A stretch of 64,000 nt of DNA from Paenibacillus piscarius (GTDB lineage: Bacteria > Bacillota > Bacilli > Paenibacillales > Paenibacillaceae), in contig NZ_JAIEUI010000015.1 in assembly GCF_022234545.1 (NCBI RefSeq), forward strand, positions 124,001 to 188,000. Direction: 5' to 3'. Shown piece after piece: positions 55,491 through 64,000 of this stretch (its first letter is position 1; every line of letters begins with the position of its first letter). Under the pieces are notes generated by a model. That model saw only the letters and a list, made by a program, of their open reading frames with translations, was not told the DNA's origin and ran no database searches. Made by a program: the position numbers and the translations under genes.

Positions 55491-56420
55491 CTAATCCCCC
55501 TCATACTTACTCATAATCCCCCGCACATATGCCTTGAATCCGCTGCGGATCTCGGGCGGCCCCAGCACTTCACACTTATCTCCAAAAGCAAGCAGCCGGT
55601 CGTAGCCATAGTCATTCGCAACAATGGGATACCTGGCCCAGCAGTGGTGTTCATCCACCCGCAGAATATGGTCAGCGCCGAACCGTTCGATCACCCGATC
55701 CATAACGGAGCGGTCCAGCCGGATGGTAACCTCGACCCAACCTTGGCTTAGCCAATCGCCGCCGTCCATAGGGAGCGGTGTGAATGCTTGTGGAGCGAAC
55801 TGCTCCTTCGTTACCTGGAGACCGCTCATTCTGGCCAGCTTGAAGATCCGGTAATCCTGCTTGACCAGACAATAACCTTGCAAGTACCAGCTGCTCTCCT
55901 TAAAAACCACCTGATACGGCTCCACCCGCCGCTCACTAATCTGCCCCCGCGCATCCGTATATGCAAAAGCCAGCACAGCGTGCTCATTCATCGCCGTCTC
56001 GATCATCCCGAACAGGCTGCGCAGCGACTCATTCCCTTGATTCAAGGATAGATCCATGACGAATGGCGCATTCGGCCTGCCCTCTGCATTGTCCGGGTAG
56101 AGAGCGTTCAGCTTCTCCGCAGCATACACCATTTCCCGTCTTCCAAAAAGCTGCTTGTAGCTGTGCAACCCGTTCATCAGGTTCTGGATTTCCTGCGGGG
56201 TGAATACGGTTTTGCCCACCTTGTAGGATTTCATCAGTCCAACGCCGCCCCACGCCCCCATCAGCGTATAGATCGGCAGTCCAGCTCTGTTCAGCGTATC
56301 AATATCCCGGTAAATCGTTCGTCTGCTGACCTCGAGCCGCTCCGCTAACTCGCGCGCACTAATCTGCTCATGCTCCAGCAGGATCATAATGAGCGCAATC
56401 AAGCGATCCATTTTCATCAT
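55491..56420 (-). CDS. WYL-domain transcriptional regulator (DeoR/YafY type)
   Basis: An N-terminal winged helix (ISARELAERLEVSRRTIYRD) is followed by a WYL ligand domain (VFKESSWYLQGYCLVKQDYR), typical of YafY-like regulators. GAGGTGG precedes ATG 56420. Length about 309. It is divergent from a GyrI-like protein at 56517, suggesting joint regulation. Confidence 0.88.
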   Translation of the reverse strand: MMKMDRLIALIMILLEHEQISARELAERLEVSRRTIYRDIDTLNRAGLPIYTLMGAWGGVGLMKSYKVGKTVFTPQEIQNLMNGLHSYKQLFGRREMVYAAEKLNALYPDNAEGRPNAPFVMDLSLNQGNESLRSLFGMIETAMNEHAVLAFAYTDARGQISERRVEPYQVVFKESSWYLQGYCLVKQDYRIFKLARMSGLQVTKEQFAPQAFTPLPMDGGDWLSQGWVEVTIRLDRSVMDRVIERFGADHILRVDEHHCWARYPIVANDYGYDRLLAFGDKCEVLGPPEIRSGFKAYVRGIMSKYEGD

Positions 56421-56516
56421 GACCACCTCACATCAAGTATGCCATACAGCTGTCACAGTTGGTAGATTATGCTTGCTTGGAATACACAAATCCCACAATC
56501 CAGGAGGTACATTGTC

Positions 56517-57008
56517 ATGATTTCGACCAGAATTGAAACGAAAGCAGCATTTCGCATCATCGGGTACAAGACGGCTATAAGTGAAGGCGGGGCGGTGCAC
56601 GATCCGGCGTATTCCCCGCTCAAAACAGCTTTTTTCAAAAGCACGCTGGAGAACGGCTCCATGGCCTCCCTGCGTCCTCTGTCTGAGAGCCCCTACGGCT
56701 TCGCCGCGATTGCTCAGGAGGATGGAGAAATTCTGTATATTGCAGGTGTACAGTCGTCCAAGCCCCAGCCGGAGGCGGCGGGTGAAGTACTTTTTCCGGG
56801 AGGAGAGTATTTGATATTGTCGGGTCAGGGCGGGTTGTCGCGCCTTGCGTTCGACCGGCTGGAAGATAAGGCATTCGGTAGTATCCTGAACGATGATTAT
56901 GAGTATGTGTATACCGGACACCCGATCGCGGAGGTATTAACCAATGGCAACCCAATGGATGCCGAAGTCGAAGTGTGGGTGCCGGTGAAGAAGCGGGATG
57001 CGGTTTGA
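56517..57008 (+). CDS. GyrI-like/effector-binding domain protein
   Basis: The 163-residue protein begins ISTRIETKAAFRIIGYKTA and ends with EVEVWVPVKKRDAV, the pattern of the AraC-effector/GyrI-like small-molecule-binding domain. GGAGGTAC lies before ATG 56517. It is divergent from the WYL regulator. A degenerate copy of its C-terminal part occurs at 62680-62757. Ligand unknown. Confidence 0.8.
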   Translation: MISTRIETKAAFRIIGYKTAISEGGAVHDPAYSPLKTAFFKSTLENGSMASLRPLSESPYGFAAIAQEDGEILYIAGVQSSKPQPEAAGEVLFPGGEYLILSGQGGLSRLAFDRLEDKAFGSILNDDYEYVYTGHPIAEVLTNGNPMDAEVEVWVPVKKRDAV

Positions 57009-57065
57009 GGACGCCACTAAGAGGAAATAACGTTACGCTATAGGGAAGCAGCTTCGTTGCGTTGT

Positions 57066-57117
57066 AGCGCGTTGGATCAGCGGCACTCCAAGTTTGAGGC
57101 GTGGCTGATCCAGCGCT
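57066..57117. terminator. Hairpin between GyrI-like and DUF1648 genes
   Basis: AGCGC-TGGATCAG / CTGATCCA-GCGCT (13 bp with a bulge) lies between two convergent genes. No T tail, so termination is not certain. Confidence 0.45.
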
Positions 57118-57134
57118 CAATCATCTGCTCATGT

Positions 57135-57995
57135 CTAGCGCCTTTCTCGCTGACCAGCCCAGTATGTTAAGGTGCAGGCGTATAGGATGATTAAGGCAAT
57201 GATGCTTAGGACAACGGGGATAACAAAATTAATGTTAAGCAGAGACATCATATTGAGCTGCACAACGGATAACAGGATAACGAACAATAAGCTTGCTGTG
57301 ATCATAAAATTCGACCAGGCACGGCGGTAAGTTTCATCTTCTCTAACCTGCTTCTTCCCTCTGCGGATACTCCAATATTCATATATGAACAGTAGTGCCC
57401 CTAACACCTGCATGATCGTAGGTATAAACACAATACTATAAGATTTATCTACATAGCGGTCTGCGGTAAAGCTGCCGTCGAAATGGACCGGAAGCTGGTC
57501 AGGAATCAGATCGTAGTTGCGCAGCACCGTTACAATACTAACCACAATAATAACAGCATGAATAAGGAACCAAAGACTGGACAGGCCAACATTTCTTTTC
57601 CGAAATCCGGGTTCCATCCCCATGTCCGATAATTCGGGAGCAGCAGGCAGCGTAGGCAGTACGCTTTTCATTTTCAGATGATAGCTAATATTAATGACCA
57701 GGGAGATTACGAGCATGGCGAGTGCATAAGTAATAATGATCCAACTGACTTGCTTGGTATGTTCATCACTGTAAATTAGGCATAGGCTGCCAACAATGAA
57801 TAGCATGGTATGTAAAATAGCACTAATCCTGGCGTATGACCTCCGCATCTGGCGCAGAGCTTCACTGTGGAATTGTCTAGCGCTGACGGTGACTCCGAAA
57901 CTAATCGTCTCTTTTGTCAAATAAGGCATACTCACCATGATTATAATGGCAGGTACAAATACTAAGATAAATATGATTACAGGGAGTATCGTCAT
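57135..57995 (-). CDS. DUF1648-domain membrane protein
   Basis: The DUF1648 motif DLIPDQLPVHFDGSFTADRY lies near residue 170, between hydrophobic segments; about seven membrane segments are seen in all. GAGGTG precedes ATG 57995. DUF1648 proteins occur near SdpI-type immunity proteins; its function here is unknown. Length 286. It lies 26 bp downstream of a hypothetical membrane-anchored gene. Confidence 0.8.
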   Translation of the reverse strand: MTILPVIIFILVFVPAIIIMVSMPYLTKETISFGVTVSARQFHSEALRQMRRSYARISAILHTMLFIVGSLCLIYSDEHTKQVSWIIITYALAMLVISLVINISYHLKMKSVLPTLPAAPELSDMGMEPGFRKRNVGLSSLWFLIHAVIIVVSIVTVLRNYDLIPDQLPVHFDGSFTADRYVDKSYSIVFIPTIMQVLGALLFIYEYWSIRRGKKQVREDETYRRAWSNFMITASLLFVILLSVVQLNMMSLLNINFVIPVVLSIIALIILYACTLTYWAGQRERR

Positions 57996-58021
57996 ATCAT
58001 TCACCTCATTCTACATGGATA

Positions 58022-58789
58022 TTATTTTACATAATCCTCGAAAGCGATCTTATACTCCGCATATTTTGCGGGATTACTTTTTTCATATATTTTCAAATAA
58101 GCGGGTTCGCGAAAATCTATATCGTTTACATCAAAATGGATGCTCTTGATATCTCCCTTCTCATTATCTTCGGTCTTATAGGGTTGTATGATTTCACCCT
58201 CCTGCTTCAATTCCATGGCTAATCTCTGAGCATATCCATCGAACAAGTATGCAGAGAATGAAATATGATCATAGCCGATAAATTTATACACTTCATTGAT
58301 AGATGACGTCCTGCCATAATTTTCGTATAGATCGCTTGAATATATAGCTACATATCTGTAAGGTGTATCAATAAATACGCCCATGTAGTCAAATGCACTA
58401 TCGCTATTGGCCGATGATAATACAGGCAATTTGAACTCTTCACCGATATAGCCAGGATCTCTTTTGCCTTCATTGATCGCCTTCATAATTTGATCATCGG
58501 TTAGGCTATAGATATAATCGTAACCCGCTTTCACTGTTGCTGCTATTATATCTTTATCTATGATAGTCAATGAATCTTCTGCCATACTTGTGTTAGTTCT
58601 ACTTGTTACATTTCTACTTATTCCAGTTCTACTTGTCTCAGGTATATCAATAGAATTTGAAGCTGACTTATTAATACTCGAACTGACGCTTCCTTTCTCA
58701 ACTAAATCATACTTCGATAATCCATAAAATATCACTGCATTTACTGTTAATGAAACTGTCAATAATATAAATAAAATCTTAACCTTCAT
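58022..58789 (-). CDS. Hypothetical membrane-anchored protein
   Basis: A 255-residue protein with an N-terminal signal-anchor (KVKILFILLTVSLTVNAVIF), a Ser/Asn/Thr-rich linker and a globular acidic-aromatic domain. No family recognised. The gene is AT-rich compared with core genes. GGGTGG lies before ATG 58789. It is 26 bp upstream of the DUF1648 gene on the same strand. Confidence 0.7.
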   Translation of the reverse strand: MKVKILFILLTVSLTVNAVIFYGLSKYDLVEKGSVSSSINKSASNSIDIPETSRTGISRNVTSRTNTSMAEDSLTIIDKDIIAATVKAGYDYIYSLTDDQIMKAINEGKRDPGYIGEEFKLPVLSSANSDSAFDYMGVFIDTPYRYVAIYSSDLYENYGRTSSINEVYKFIGYDHISFSAYLFDGYAQRLAMELKQEGEIIQPYKTEDNEKGDIKSIHFDVNDIDFREPAYLKIYEKSNPAKYAEYKIAFEDYVK

Positions 58790-58873
58790 TATGTATGCCA
58801 CCCTCAATTTCCGCGTAATGCCATAACCCTACCATAATATGGGGTACGTGTCACTTCCCCGCACCCCACATCA

Positions 58874-59800
58874 TCAGATCAATTCACTAACCGATACCTG
58901 ATACAACTTATGATCTGCACAGAACAACACGCGGTCTTCCCGGAAATCTTGCGACTTTAGTTCAAGCGGCTCGGATTTTTCATTCAGAAACTTTACTGTA
59001 TGCCCTTTGGTCAAGCTGGATTGTTCAAGCTTCTTGATAACATATTCTCCGTGTTTGCCGTAACCGCCATCGAACAGGAAGTGATAACCATCCGTGCAGA
59101 ACCCGGCCGAACCGGAGATCTCAGGATTCATAAACGTAACCTTGGGCTGAGCGGGTCCGCCTGAGATGCAGCCGAGCAGAAAGTCTGTATAATAATAGAA
59201 CCAGACCTGCTCTTCACGGACCACATTCAAAGCATAACAATCGGCAATATTAGACACATGATCTTCGTATAACTTATTGCCATGCTCATCCCAGGCCACC
59301 AAGCCGTGTTCACCGACAGGCTGATCCCAACCGTTGTTCCCGAACACGCCTTCGTCAAAATAGCTGGTCCAGATAGTGCCTTTCTCCGTCACTTGAACAT
59401 TCTGAATCCCGTCTCCAAGCAGGAATTCACGGACAGTACGTCCTGTATAATCACATACTTTGGCGTTCAGATCATATTTACCTGCACCATAATACGTACT
59501 GCGCGCTCCAACCAGCAGCAGATGTCTGCGAAGCGGCTGAACATAATGATAATTGAACTGCTGATCCGGAAATGTAATTTCATCGATATAATCTTTACTT
59601 TCTACCATCAGAACCTTGTAGGTATGCGGTTGCTGCAAAGCCGATTGGACGAACATTCCGCGCTTGCGTTCCGGGATCTGGTTAATCAGCAGGACATAGA
59701 CACAGCCATCTCCACCTAATTGAGCCGAGACGATCTTGAACCCCTCAGTATACTCCGAAATATCTGCAAAAGGCTGCAGCGTCACTGTTTTATGAAACAT
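58874..59800 (-). CDS. Hypothetical cytosolic protein, possibly beta-propeller
   Basis: The 308-residue protein has no signal peptide and no recognised domain. Repeating aromatic/glycine blocks such as FDEGVFGNNGW and DGGYGKHGEYV suggest a beta-sheet, maybe propeller-like, fold. Function unknown. Confidence 0.65.
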   Translation of the reverse strand: MFHKTVTLQPFADISEYTEGFKIVSAQLGGDGCVYVLLINQIPERKRGMFVQSALQQPHTYKVLMVESKDYIDEITFPDQQFNYHYVQPLRRHLLLVGARSTYYGAGKYDLNAKVCDYTGRTVREFLLGDGIQNVQVTEKGTIWTSYFDEGVFGNNGWDQPVGEHGLVAWDEHGNKLYEDHVSNIADCYALNVVREEQVWFYYYTDFLLGCISGGPAQPKVTFMNPEISGSAGFCTDGYHFLFDGGYGKHGEYVIKKLEQSSLTKGHTVKFLNEKSEPLELKSQDFREDRVLFCADHKLYQVSVSELI

Positions 59801-59910
59801 GCTTCTTCCTCCTTAAGGGCTGATGTTAAACTACCCTTTGTTCTTTACCGTATTATGGCAGAGTAGATGGAACCAGAACATGGCGGAAGTATGGCGAAGC
59901 TTAGGGAAAA

Positions 59911-59939
59911 CGAAAAGACGCTAACATGGAGTTAGCGCC
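59911..59939 (-). terminator. Terminator of the esterase/transporter operon
   Basis: GACGCTAAC / GTTAGCGCC stem followed on the minus strand by TTTTCG. Confidence 0.75.
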
Positions 59940-59975
59940 TATAGCCATTCAACTCTATTTCAACTGTATCTAATC

Positions 59976-60614
59976 TTATTTAAAAAAGGGTTTGCCTACA
60001 GGTATGCCCCTGCTTCTGCCGCCGAGCAGCAGGCCGTTGATGCAGCTATAGAGTCCGGTGATGGTAACAATAAGTCCTAGCCACTGAAGGAGCACATTCC
60101 AATGGGTGCTTAGAATATTCAGGCTCACTAACCCGGTAAAAGTAAGAAAGCAAGCCGCCGCCATATAGCATATAACCGTCACTTTATCCGCGCTTGCGCG
60201 GTTAATCCATACCACAGGCAGGATGGAAATCCCGCCCAGGATGAAGGGAAGTGCTGTCATCTGGGTAGAGACCGGCCAGCCCATAAGCTCCGAGAAGCCA
60301 ATTGTAATATTGGTAAGACCGCCAACTCCTCCGAACAGGGTGGCGAAGATCAGGAACACATTGCCGTTGGTGGAATCACCTTTACAATAATACAGGATGG
60401 CACCTATCAGATAAGGAATAAAGCAGGCGATCTGCACCATTCCAACTGCCATGATCGTAGGCCCGGTAAAAATCCCGGCGTAGATTCCCCAGAACTCCAT
60501 AGTAAGCATAGTGAAAATAAAGGTTAAAGCAGGTCCGGGATTCCCGAGCTGATCTTTTTTATCGGCAATCCTGATGTCTTGAATTGGATGATCCTGAGTG
60601 TCTATTTGCTGCAT
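59976..60614 (-). CDS. Acetate uptake transporter family protein (GPR1/FUN34/YaaH)
   Basis: The YaaH/SatP-family fingerprint NPGPALTFIF is at the start of about six membrane segments. Homologues carry acetate or succinate. AGAGGG lies before ATG 60614; a longer start at 60632 is rejected. Length 212. It is downstream of an esterase-like hydrolase gene by 27 bp, so the two form an operon controlled by the divergent TetR gene. Confidence 0.82.
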   Translation of the reverse strand: MQQIDTQDHPIQDIRIADKKDQLGNPGPALTFIFTMLTMEFWGIYAGIFTGPTIMAVGMVQIACFIPYLIGAILYYCKGDSTNGNVFLIFATLFGGVGGLTNITIGFSELMGWPVSTQMTALPFILGGISILPVVWINRASADKVTVICYMAAACFLTFTGLVSLNILSTHWNVLLQWLGLIVTITGLYSCINGLLLGGRSRGIPVGKPFFK

Positions 60615-60641
60615 ATTCGTCCCTCTTCTCAAGCCTGAAAT

Positions 60642-61928
60642 TTACTGTCCGGCATACCCTAAGACTTCATCAAGCCAGTCCATTTCAAGCTGGTTCTTGA
60701 GCAGCAGATTGTTCTCCGTGCAATGCTGTTCCCCGCCTTCATAAGCCATGGTCAGATTGAATCTGTTCTTAGGGTTCTTCAGCATGGCAAAATGCTTCCG
60801 TTCCTCCTCAAGCTGTTCAGGACCAAATTCGCCTTCGCCGATCATGTTCAGTACAGGGCAGGTGATTTGCTCTTCCAGACCCAATAAAGAGCCTTGGCCC
60901 AAGTAATCCATCCACTCCGCAATCGTTGTATTCTTATGCCCGCATCTTGCCCGGAAATCGCCTTCAAGGACGAATTGCGCCGTCGTGTTGGCCGGATCAA
61001 TCTGGGATTCCATGTCACGGGGGTAAGGCTTACTCGCATCGAACCCCAGGATCTGCAGGATTTCAGGCTGCATCGACCAAATCACAGGACTTGCGATACA
61101 AGCGGCAATCCGCTTCTCGAAGCATGCTGCTCTCATGACGTAGTACCCGCCAAAGCTATGTCCAATTAGGGCAATCCGGTCCGGGTCCACTTCCGGACGG
61201 GTTAACGCATAGTCAACCACATAACCAACCGGGACTTCTGCGTCCATGCGGATGAAGAGGTCAGGATTCTCCCAGATCGCTGCTTTCTGGCCTGGAACCT
61301 CAAAGATCAGCAGATTGTAACCGCGGCGGACCGCTCCGGCACACTGGAAATAGATCTCTTCCAAATAGTTCTCGCCGCCGCCCATCCCCAGCAGCGTTGG
61401 TCTCTTCTCACCGGAGGCGCCTCCAGCGATGAAATAGCCTTTCATCACCCGGCCGTTCTCATAGGGGATATCCACCGGCTCCATGATCGGATCGGACAGC
61501 TTGCCGGCTTCTTTCCACAAGGCACGTGTCCGCATACACGATTCTCTGGTAAGAGGGTCTGAATCGCTGGTGTACATTCCCACACAACCCCAGTATACGG
61601 CCGCACGTATGAAGGCTTCACGCGCACTCACTTTGTGCCCCTTCTTGAGGCAGTCCCAGCCCTTAGCCTCCATACGCTCAGCTACAGGCTGCCACGCTGG
61701 TGCATAGGTCGAGAAATCGCCGTCCACGATGTGTGAAGCAGCTTCGAAGCATTCCCCGGTAGATACACCGCCATAAGCTTCCTTAGCCAAAGTACGGGTG
61801 AAATGAAAATCCATATGCGACACGAACTTGTTGGCCATGCCGACGGAGTGGCGAAAAATCGACTCATTTTCTGCCACTACCTGGCCTGCGAGCTTTCCTT
61901 CCGATTGTTTACCTTCTTGATTAGTCAT
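60642..61928 (-). CDS. Alpha/beta hydrolase (esterase, FrsA/DUF1100-like)
   Basis: A 428-residue hydrolase with the nucleophile elbow GHSFGGYYVM. RIALIGHSFGG, LLGMGGGENYLEE and MIGEGEFGPEQL are family-like blocks. The N-terminal 110 residues form a cap-like region. Substrate unknown. It is divergent from the TetR gene, with a perfect palindromic operator between them. Confidence 0.85.
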   Translation of the reverse strand: MTNQEGKQSEGKLAGQVVAENESIFRHSVGMANKFVSHMDFHFTRTLAKEAYGGVSTGECFEAASHIVDGDFSTYAPAWQPVAERMEAKGWDCLKKGHKVSAREAFIRAAVYWGCVGMYTSDSDPLTRESCMRTRALWKEAGKLSDPIMEPVDIPYENGRVMKGYFIAGGASGEKRPTLLGMGGGENYLEEIYFQCAGAVRRGYNLLIFEVPGQKAAIWENPDLFIRMDAEVPVGYVVDYALTRPEVDPDRIALIGHSFGGYYVMRAACFEKRIAACIASPVIWSMQPEILQILGFDASKPYPRDMESQIDPANTTAQFVLEGDFRARCGHKNTTIAEWMDYLGQGSLLGLEEQITCPVLNMIGEGEFGPEQLEEERKHFAMLKNPKNRFNLTMAYEGGEQHCTENNLLLKNQLEMDWLDEVLGYAGQ

Positions 61929-61961
61929 GTCTTTCTCTCCTTTTCATTCATTTTTATATTT

Positions 61962-61981
61962 AAGGTACGTTAGTACCTTAT
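61962..61981. promoter_or_regulatory. Perfect palindromic TetR operator
   Basis: TAAGGTAC-GTTA-GTACCTTA, 8-bp arms, 4-bp centre, in the gap between the divergent esterase and TetR genes. Its position makes it the probable operator. Confidence 0.75.
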
Positions 61982-62075
61982 TTGTTTATAGTATACTGGA
62001 TTCGGACAAAATGCAAATAAGTTTGTGGTAAGATATGATGGTGGAATAATGTGCATCTAAACGGGAGGTTGTAAG

Positions 62076-62666
62076 ATGACTGAAAGCGGGAGCCGGCGCC
62101 GGGGTGCTGCCCTTGAACATGCAATTTTAGATGAGGCCTGGCGGTTGCTGAACCAACTCGGTTATAGCAAATTGACCATGGATGACGTAGCCCAGGCGGC
62201 AAAAACCAATAAAAATGCAATATACCGCCGCTGGCCGCAAAAATGCTACCTTATTCAGGCTGTTATAGGACGGCAAGCACCACTAGAAGGAGAAATCAGC
62301 GATCAGGGTTCTTTAAAAGAAGATCTAAAAGCACTGTTTAAGATTTTAAATCCAATCTTTGAAATCATCAAACCTGATGATCTGCGGGGTGTGATTTCGG
62401 ATATGTTTTCGTATACGACCTATTTTGATTTATTCAACTTCGTGAATCAGGACAATGATATCCGTAAAACAATGGAAGCCATTATTACGAGGGCTAATCA
62501 GCGCGGGGAAATCTCTCTTTCCACCGATACGATTTCGGAGAAGGCTCTAAATTTACCGTTTCTGCTAATGATCAATGAAATTTTATTGTATGGAAGGCTT
62601 AATGAAGACAGCAGCGAGGATATTATTGATCATATTTTGCTGCCTATCTATGAGGTAGATAAGTAG
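62076..62666 (+). CDS. TetR family transcriptional regulator
   Basis: The N-terminal HTH is LTMDDVAQAAKTNKNAIYRR, with LEHAILDEAWRLLNQLG before it. The C-terminal half is helical, with a TetR-type ligand pocket. GGGAGG lies before ATG 62076. Length 196. It probably represses the divergent esterase/transporter operon. Confidence 0.92.
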   Translation: MTESGSRRRGAALEHAILDEAWRLLNQLGYSKLTMDDVAQAAKTNKNAIYRRWPQKCYLIQAVIGRQAPLEGEISDQGSLKEDLKALFKILNPIFEIIKPDDLRGVISDMFSYTTYFDLFNFVNQDNDIRKTMEAIITRANQRGEISLSTDTISEKALNLPFLLMINEILLYGRLNEDSSEDIIDHILLPIYEVDK

Positions 62667-62679
62667 TCTTTCGTGGAGG

Positions 62680-62757
62680 ACCGGACACCCGATTTCGGTG
62701 GCGCTGACCCATGGCAAGCTTATGGATGCCGAAGCCGAAATGCGGGTGCCGGTGGAG
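62680..62757 (+). pseudogene. Remnant of a GyrI-like gene
   Basis: In frame, the segment encodes [20 protein letters not shown], then MRVPVE, which aligns with TGHPIAEVLTNGNPMDAEVE, then VWVPVK, of the gene at 56517-57008. No start codon or rest of the gene is present, so this is a fragment. Confidence 0.65.
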
Positions 62758-62769
62758 ATTATTTGTAAT

Positions 62770-63462
62770 CTACAGCGTGATTTTCAACATGCGGTTTGCT
62801 CCCTTTTGAAACTCGTATCCGGCCGTTATTTCTTCAGTTGAACAGCCCTGTTGATGTAAGAAGGTGAGCAGCTCATCCAGTTGACGATACCTCTCTCCTG
62901 TAAGACTGACTAAAGGGAAAATCCGAATCTCCTGTTTGGTTACACGAAGTAGCTCTTGGATCGCCTGCCTATGGAAATCAAAATCCAGCCGGTCTGAATA
63001 CATAAACAAAAAGTGTGCAGACAGTGTCAGATCAAATTGCTTATCATTGAATGGAAGCGAAGGCAGTGCCGATGCGATATAACGCCCGGGATGGTTTTTC
63101 ATATCCTCTGCACAATCCGCTAATGCGCGGGTTCTATGTTGTTTTAGTTCTTCAACGGAATGGAAATAATTCCATACGTAGTTCGTTTGGGCACTTTCCA
63201 TTTTGATCATGGCGTGTTCCAAGTCTATCAGACCTTTGGTGTGAAGATCCTCATAGTCATGAAAATAAGCGATATCCGTTGCCGTTACATCGGCACCCAT
63301 TTTATTCGCGTGCGCCGTGAACGAACATGCTCCAGCGGGGCAATCCAGAATGGACCTGCCCTGCAATTCCGTCTGTGTTAAGTAAAACATGGACATATAT
63401 TCTTCAAAAGTCCGTCCAATAAACACGATACGGCTTAAATCCAATTTAACCTCTCTGCTCAT
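62770..63462 (-). CDS. Class I SAM-dependent methyltransferase
   Basis: The SAM-binding motif is ILDCPAGACSFTAHANKMGA near residues 38-57, followed by VTATDIAYF. The LPFNDKQFDLTLSAHFLFMY block is the post-motif. Substrate unknown. Length 230. Confidence 0.82.
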   Translation of the reverse strand: MSREVKLDLSRIVFIGRTFEEYMSMFYLTQTELQGRSILDCPAGACSFTAHANKMGADVTATDIAYFHDYEDLHTKGLIDLEHAMIKMESAQTNYVWNYFHSVEELKQHRTRALADCAEDMKNHPGRYIASALPSLPFNDKQFDLTLSAHFLFMYSDRLDFDFHRQAIQELLRVTKQEIRIFPLVSLTGERYRQLDELLTFLHQQGCSTEEITAGYEFQKGANRMLKITL

Positions 63463-63514
63463 CTCAGCTCACCTTTCCTCTTCTCATCTATTCTCAGCTC
63501 AGTCTTAAGCATAG

Positions 63515-63964
63515 CTACAAATCGTTTTTTAGTAAAGCTGTTGTCGAAGTCTTATGATAAAAATAAGGTCCGCACGCGGATTCATGTGTATTCACATACG
63601 TCCATTGAAATTCTGTGTTTACGATATAAATATCCTGCTCATCTTTGAAATCTTCAGCAATAGTATCCTTGGCATTCTCTATAAGATATGCAAGATCAAG
63701 ATGCTGATAAAAAACATATACACTATCCTTCGCTTCTTTATCAAACGCTTGTCTTGCATGGTCCTTCTCGTATGCCTCCACTTTTTCGTAGCTGAATATA
63801 TGCCATAAAAAGTGGTCCATATATATCTTTCCCCTCTCATCGCTGCTTATTGCCTCAGCAAACTCCCTCTCCCACACGCCTCTAAGGTACTTCCCCCATT
63901 TGCCAACCTCAGTGTATTGAATACTTCGCTTTTGAAGTATTTCTGTAAGCTTTGTCTTTGTCAT
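63515..63964 (-). CDS. DUF4275-like protein
   Basis: The 149-residue protein has GKWGKYLRGVWEREFAEAI, DHFLWHIFSYEKVEAYEKD and YVFYQHLDLAYLIENA, the pattern of DUF4275. Function unknown; members are often found among toxin-immunity-like and accessory genes. Confidence 0.75.
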   Translation of the reverse strand: MTKTKLTEILQKRSIQYTEVGKWGKYLRGVWEREFAEAISSDERGKIYMDHFLWHIFSYEKVEAYEKDHARQAFDKEAKDSVYVFYQHLDLAYLIENAKDTIAEDFKDEQDIYIVNTEFQWTYVNTHESACGPYFYHKTSTTALLKNDL

Positions 63965-64000
63965 AGGGTATCAGCTCTTTCGTTATACTCTGTTACACTA

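Noticed and set aside
1-64000. CRISPR array
   Set aside because: No regularly spaced identical short repeats are seen anywhere; the only repeat tract is the coding Ala/Gly region in the fliK-like gene.

Overview
This window reads as a chromosomal segment of a spore-forming, motile Bacillales bacterium, most likely a Paenibacillus. The evidence is the shared gene order around sucCD, dprA, topA, hslVU and the fla/che rod genes, the ffh-rpsP-khpA-rimM-trmD block, strong AGGAGG-type ribosome binding sites, possible Spo0A boxes, and many paralogues of Paenibacillus type. Base composition is fairly GC-rich in the core, with one clearly AT-rich island near 44.7-48.2 kb. Family assignments come from motifs and recalled family features; no database search was run.

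Region 1 (1-12.7 kb, all minus strand) is the head of the flagellar operon (flgB, flgC, fliE, fliF, fliG, fliH, fliI cut by the window edge) and, upstream of it, hslV-hslU, trmFO, topA and dprA. The xerC and codY genes that sit in this cluster in Bacillus subtilis are absent. Region 2 (12.8-25.6 kb) holds sucC-sucD, a divergent ohrR/ohr peroxide-response pair, comM, a phosphoesterase, yraN, the flagellar accessory genes fhlB and a repeat-swollen fliK-like gene, rnhB, rbgA, lepB and rplS. Region 3 (25.7-29.1 kb) is a small accessory stretch between rplS and trmD: a zinc-ribbon protein, a lipoprotein, a tRNA-Pro, and two structured RNA-like intergenic segments. Region 4 (29.2-33.3 kb) is trmD, rimM, khpA, rpsP, ffh and ylxM.

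Region 5 (33.4-44.7 kb) is housekeeping and conserved metabolism: hemolysin III protein, M32 carboxypeptidase, carbonic anhydrase, a DUF2653 gene, peptidase-E-like protein, DegV protein, aminoglycoside-phosphotransferase-like kinase, an alpha/beta hydrolase, a UPF0173 hydrolase, and a yyaL gene broken by a 19-bp insertion. Region 6 (44.8-48.2 kb) is an AT-rich island: a membrane protein and a predicted PD-(D/E)XK nuclease in one operon, possibly with a 54-residue membrane peptide, next to two decayed genes and an XRE repressor with twin palindromic operators. It is the best candidate here for an undescribed, possibly defensive, module.

Region 7 (48.4-64 kb) is accessory: a DUF1871-GNAT fusion, two near-identical ADP-ribosylglycohydrolase genes flanking a MerR regulator and CPBP protease, an SMI1/KNR4-like protein, a WYL regulator with a divergent GyrI-like protein, membrane proteins, a TetR gene divergent from an esterase/acetate-transporter pair with a perfect palindromic operator, a methyltransferase and a DUF4275 protein.
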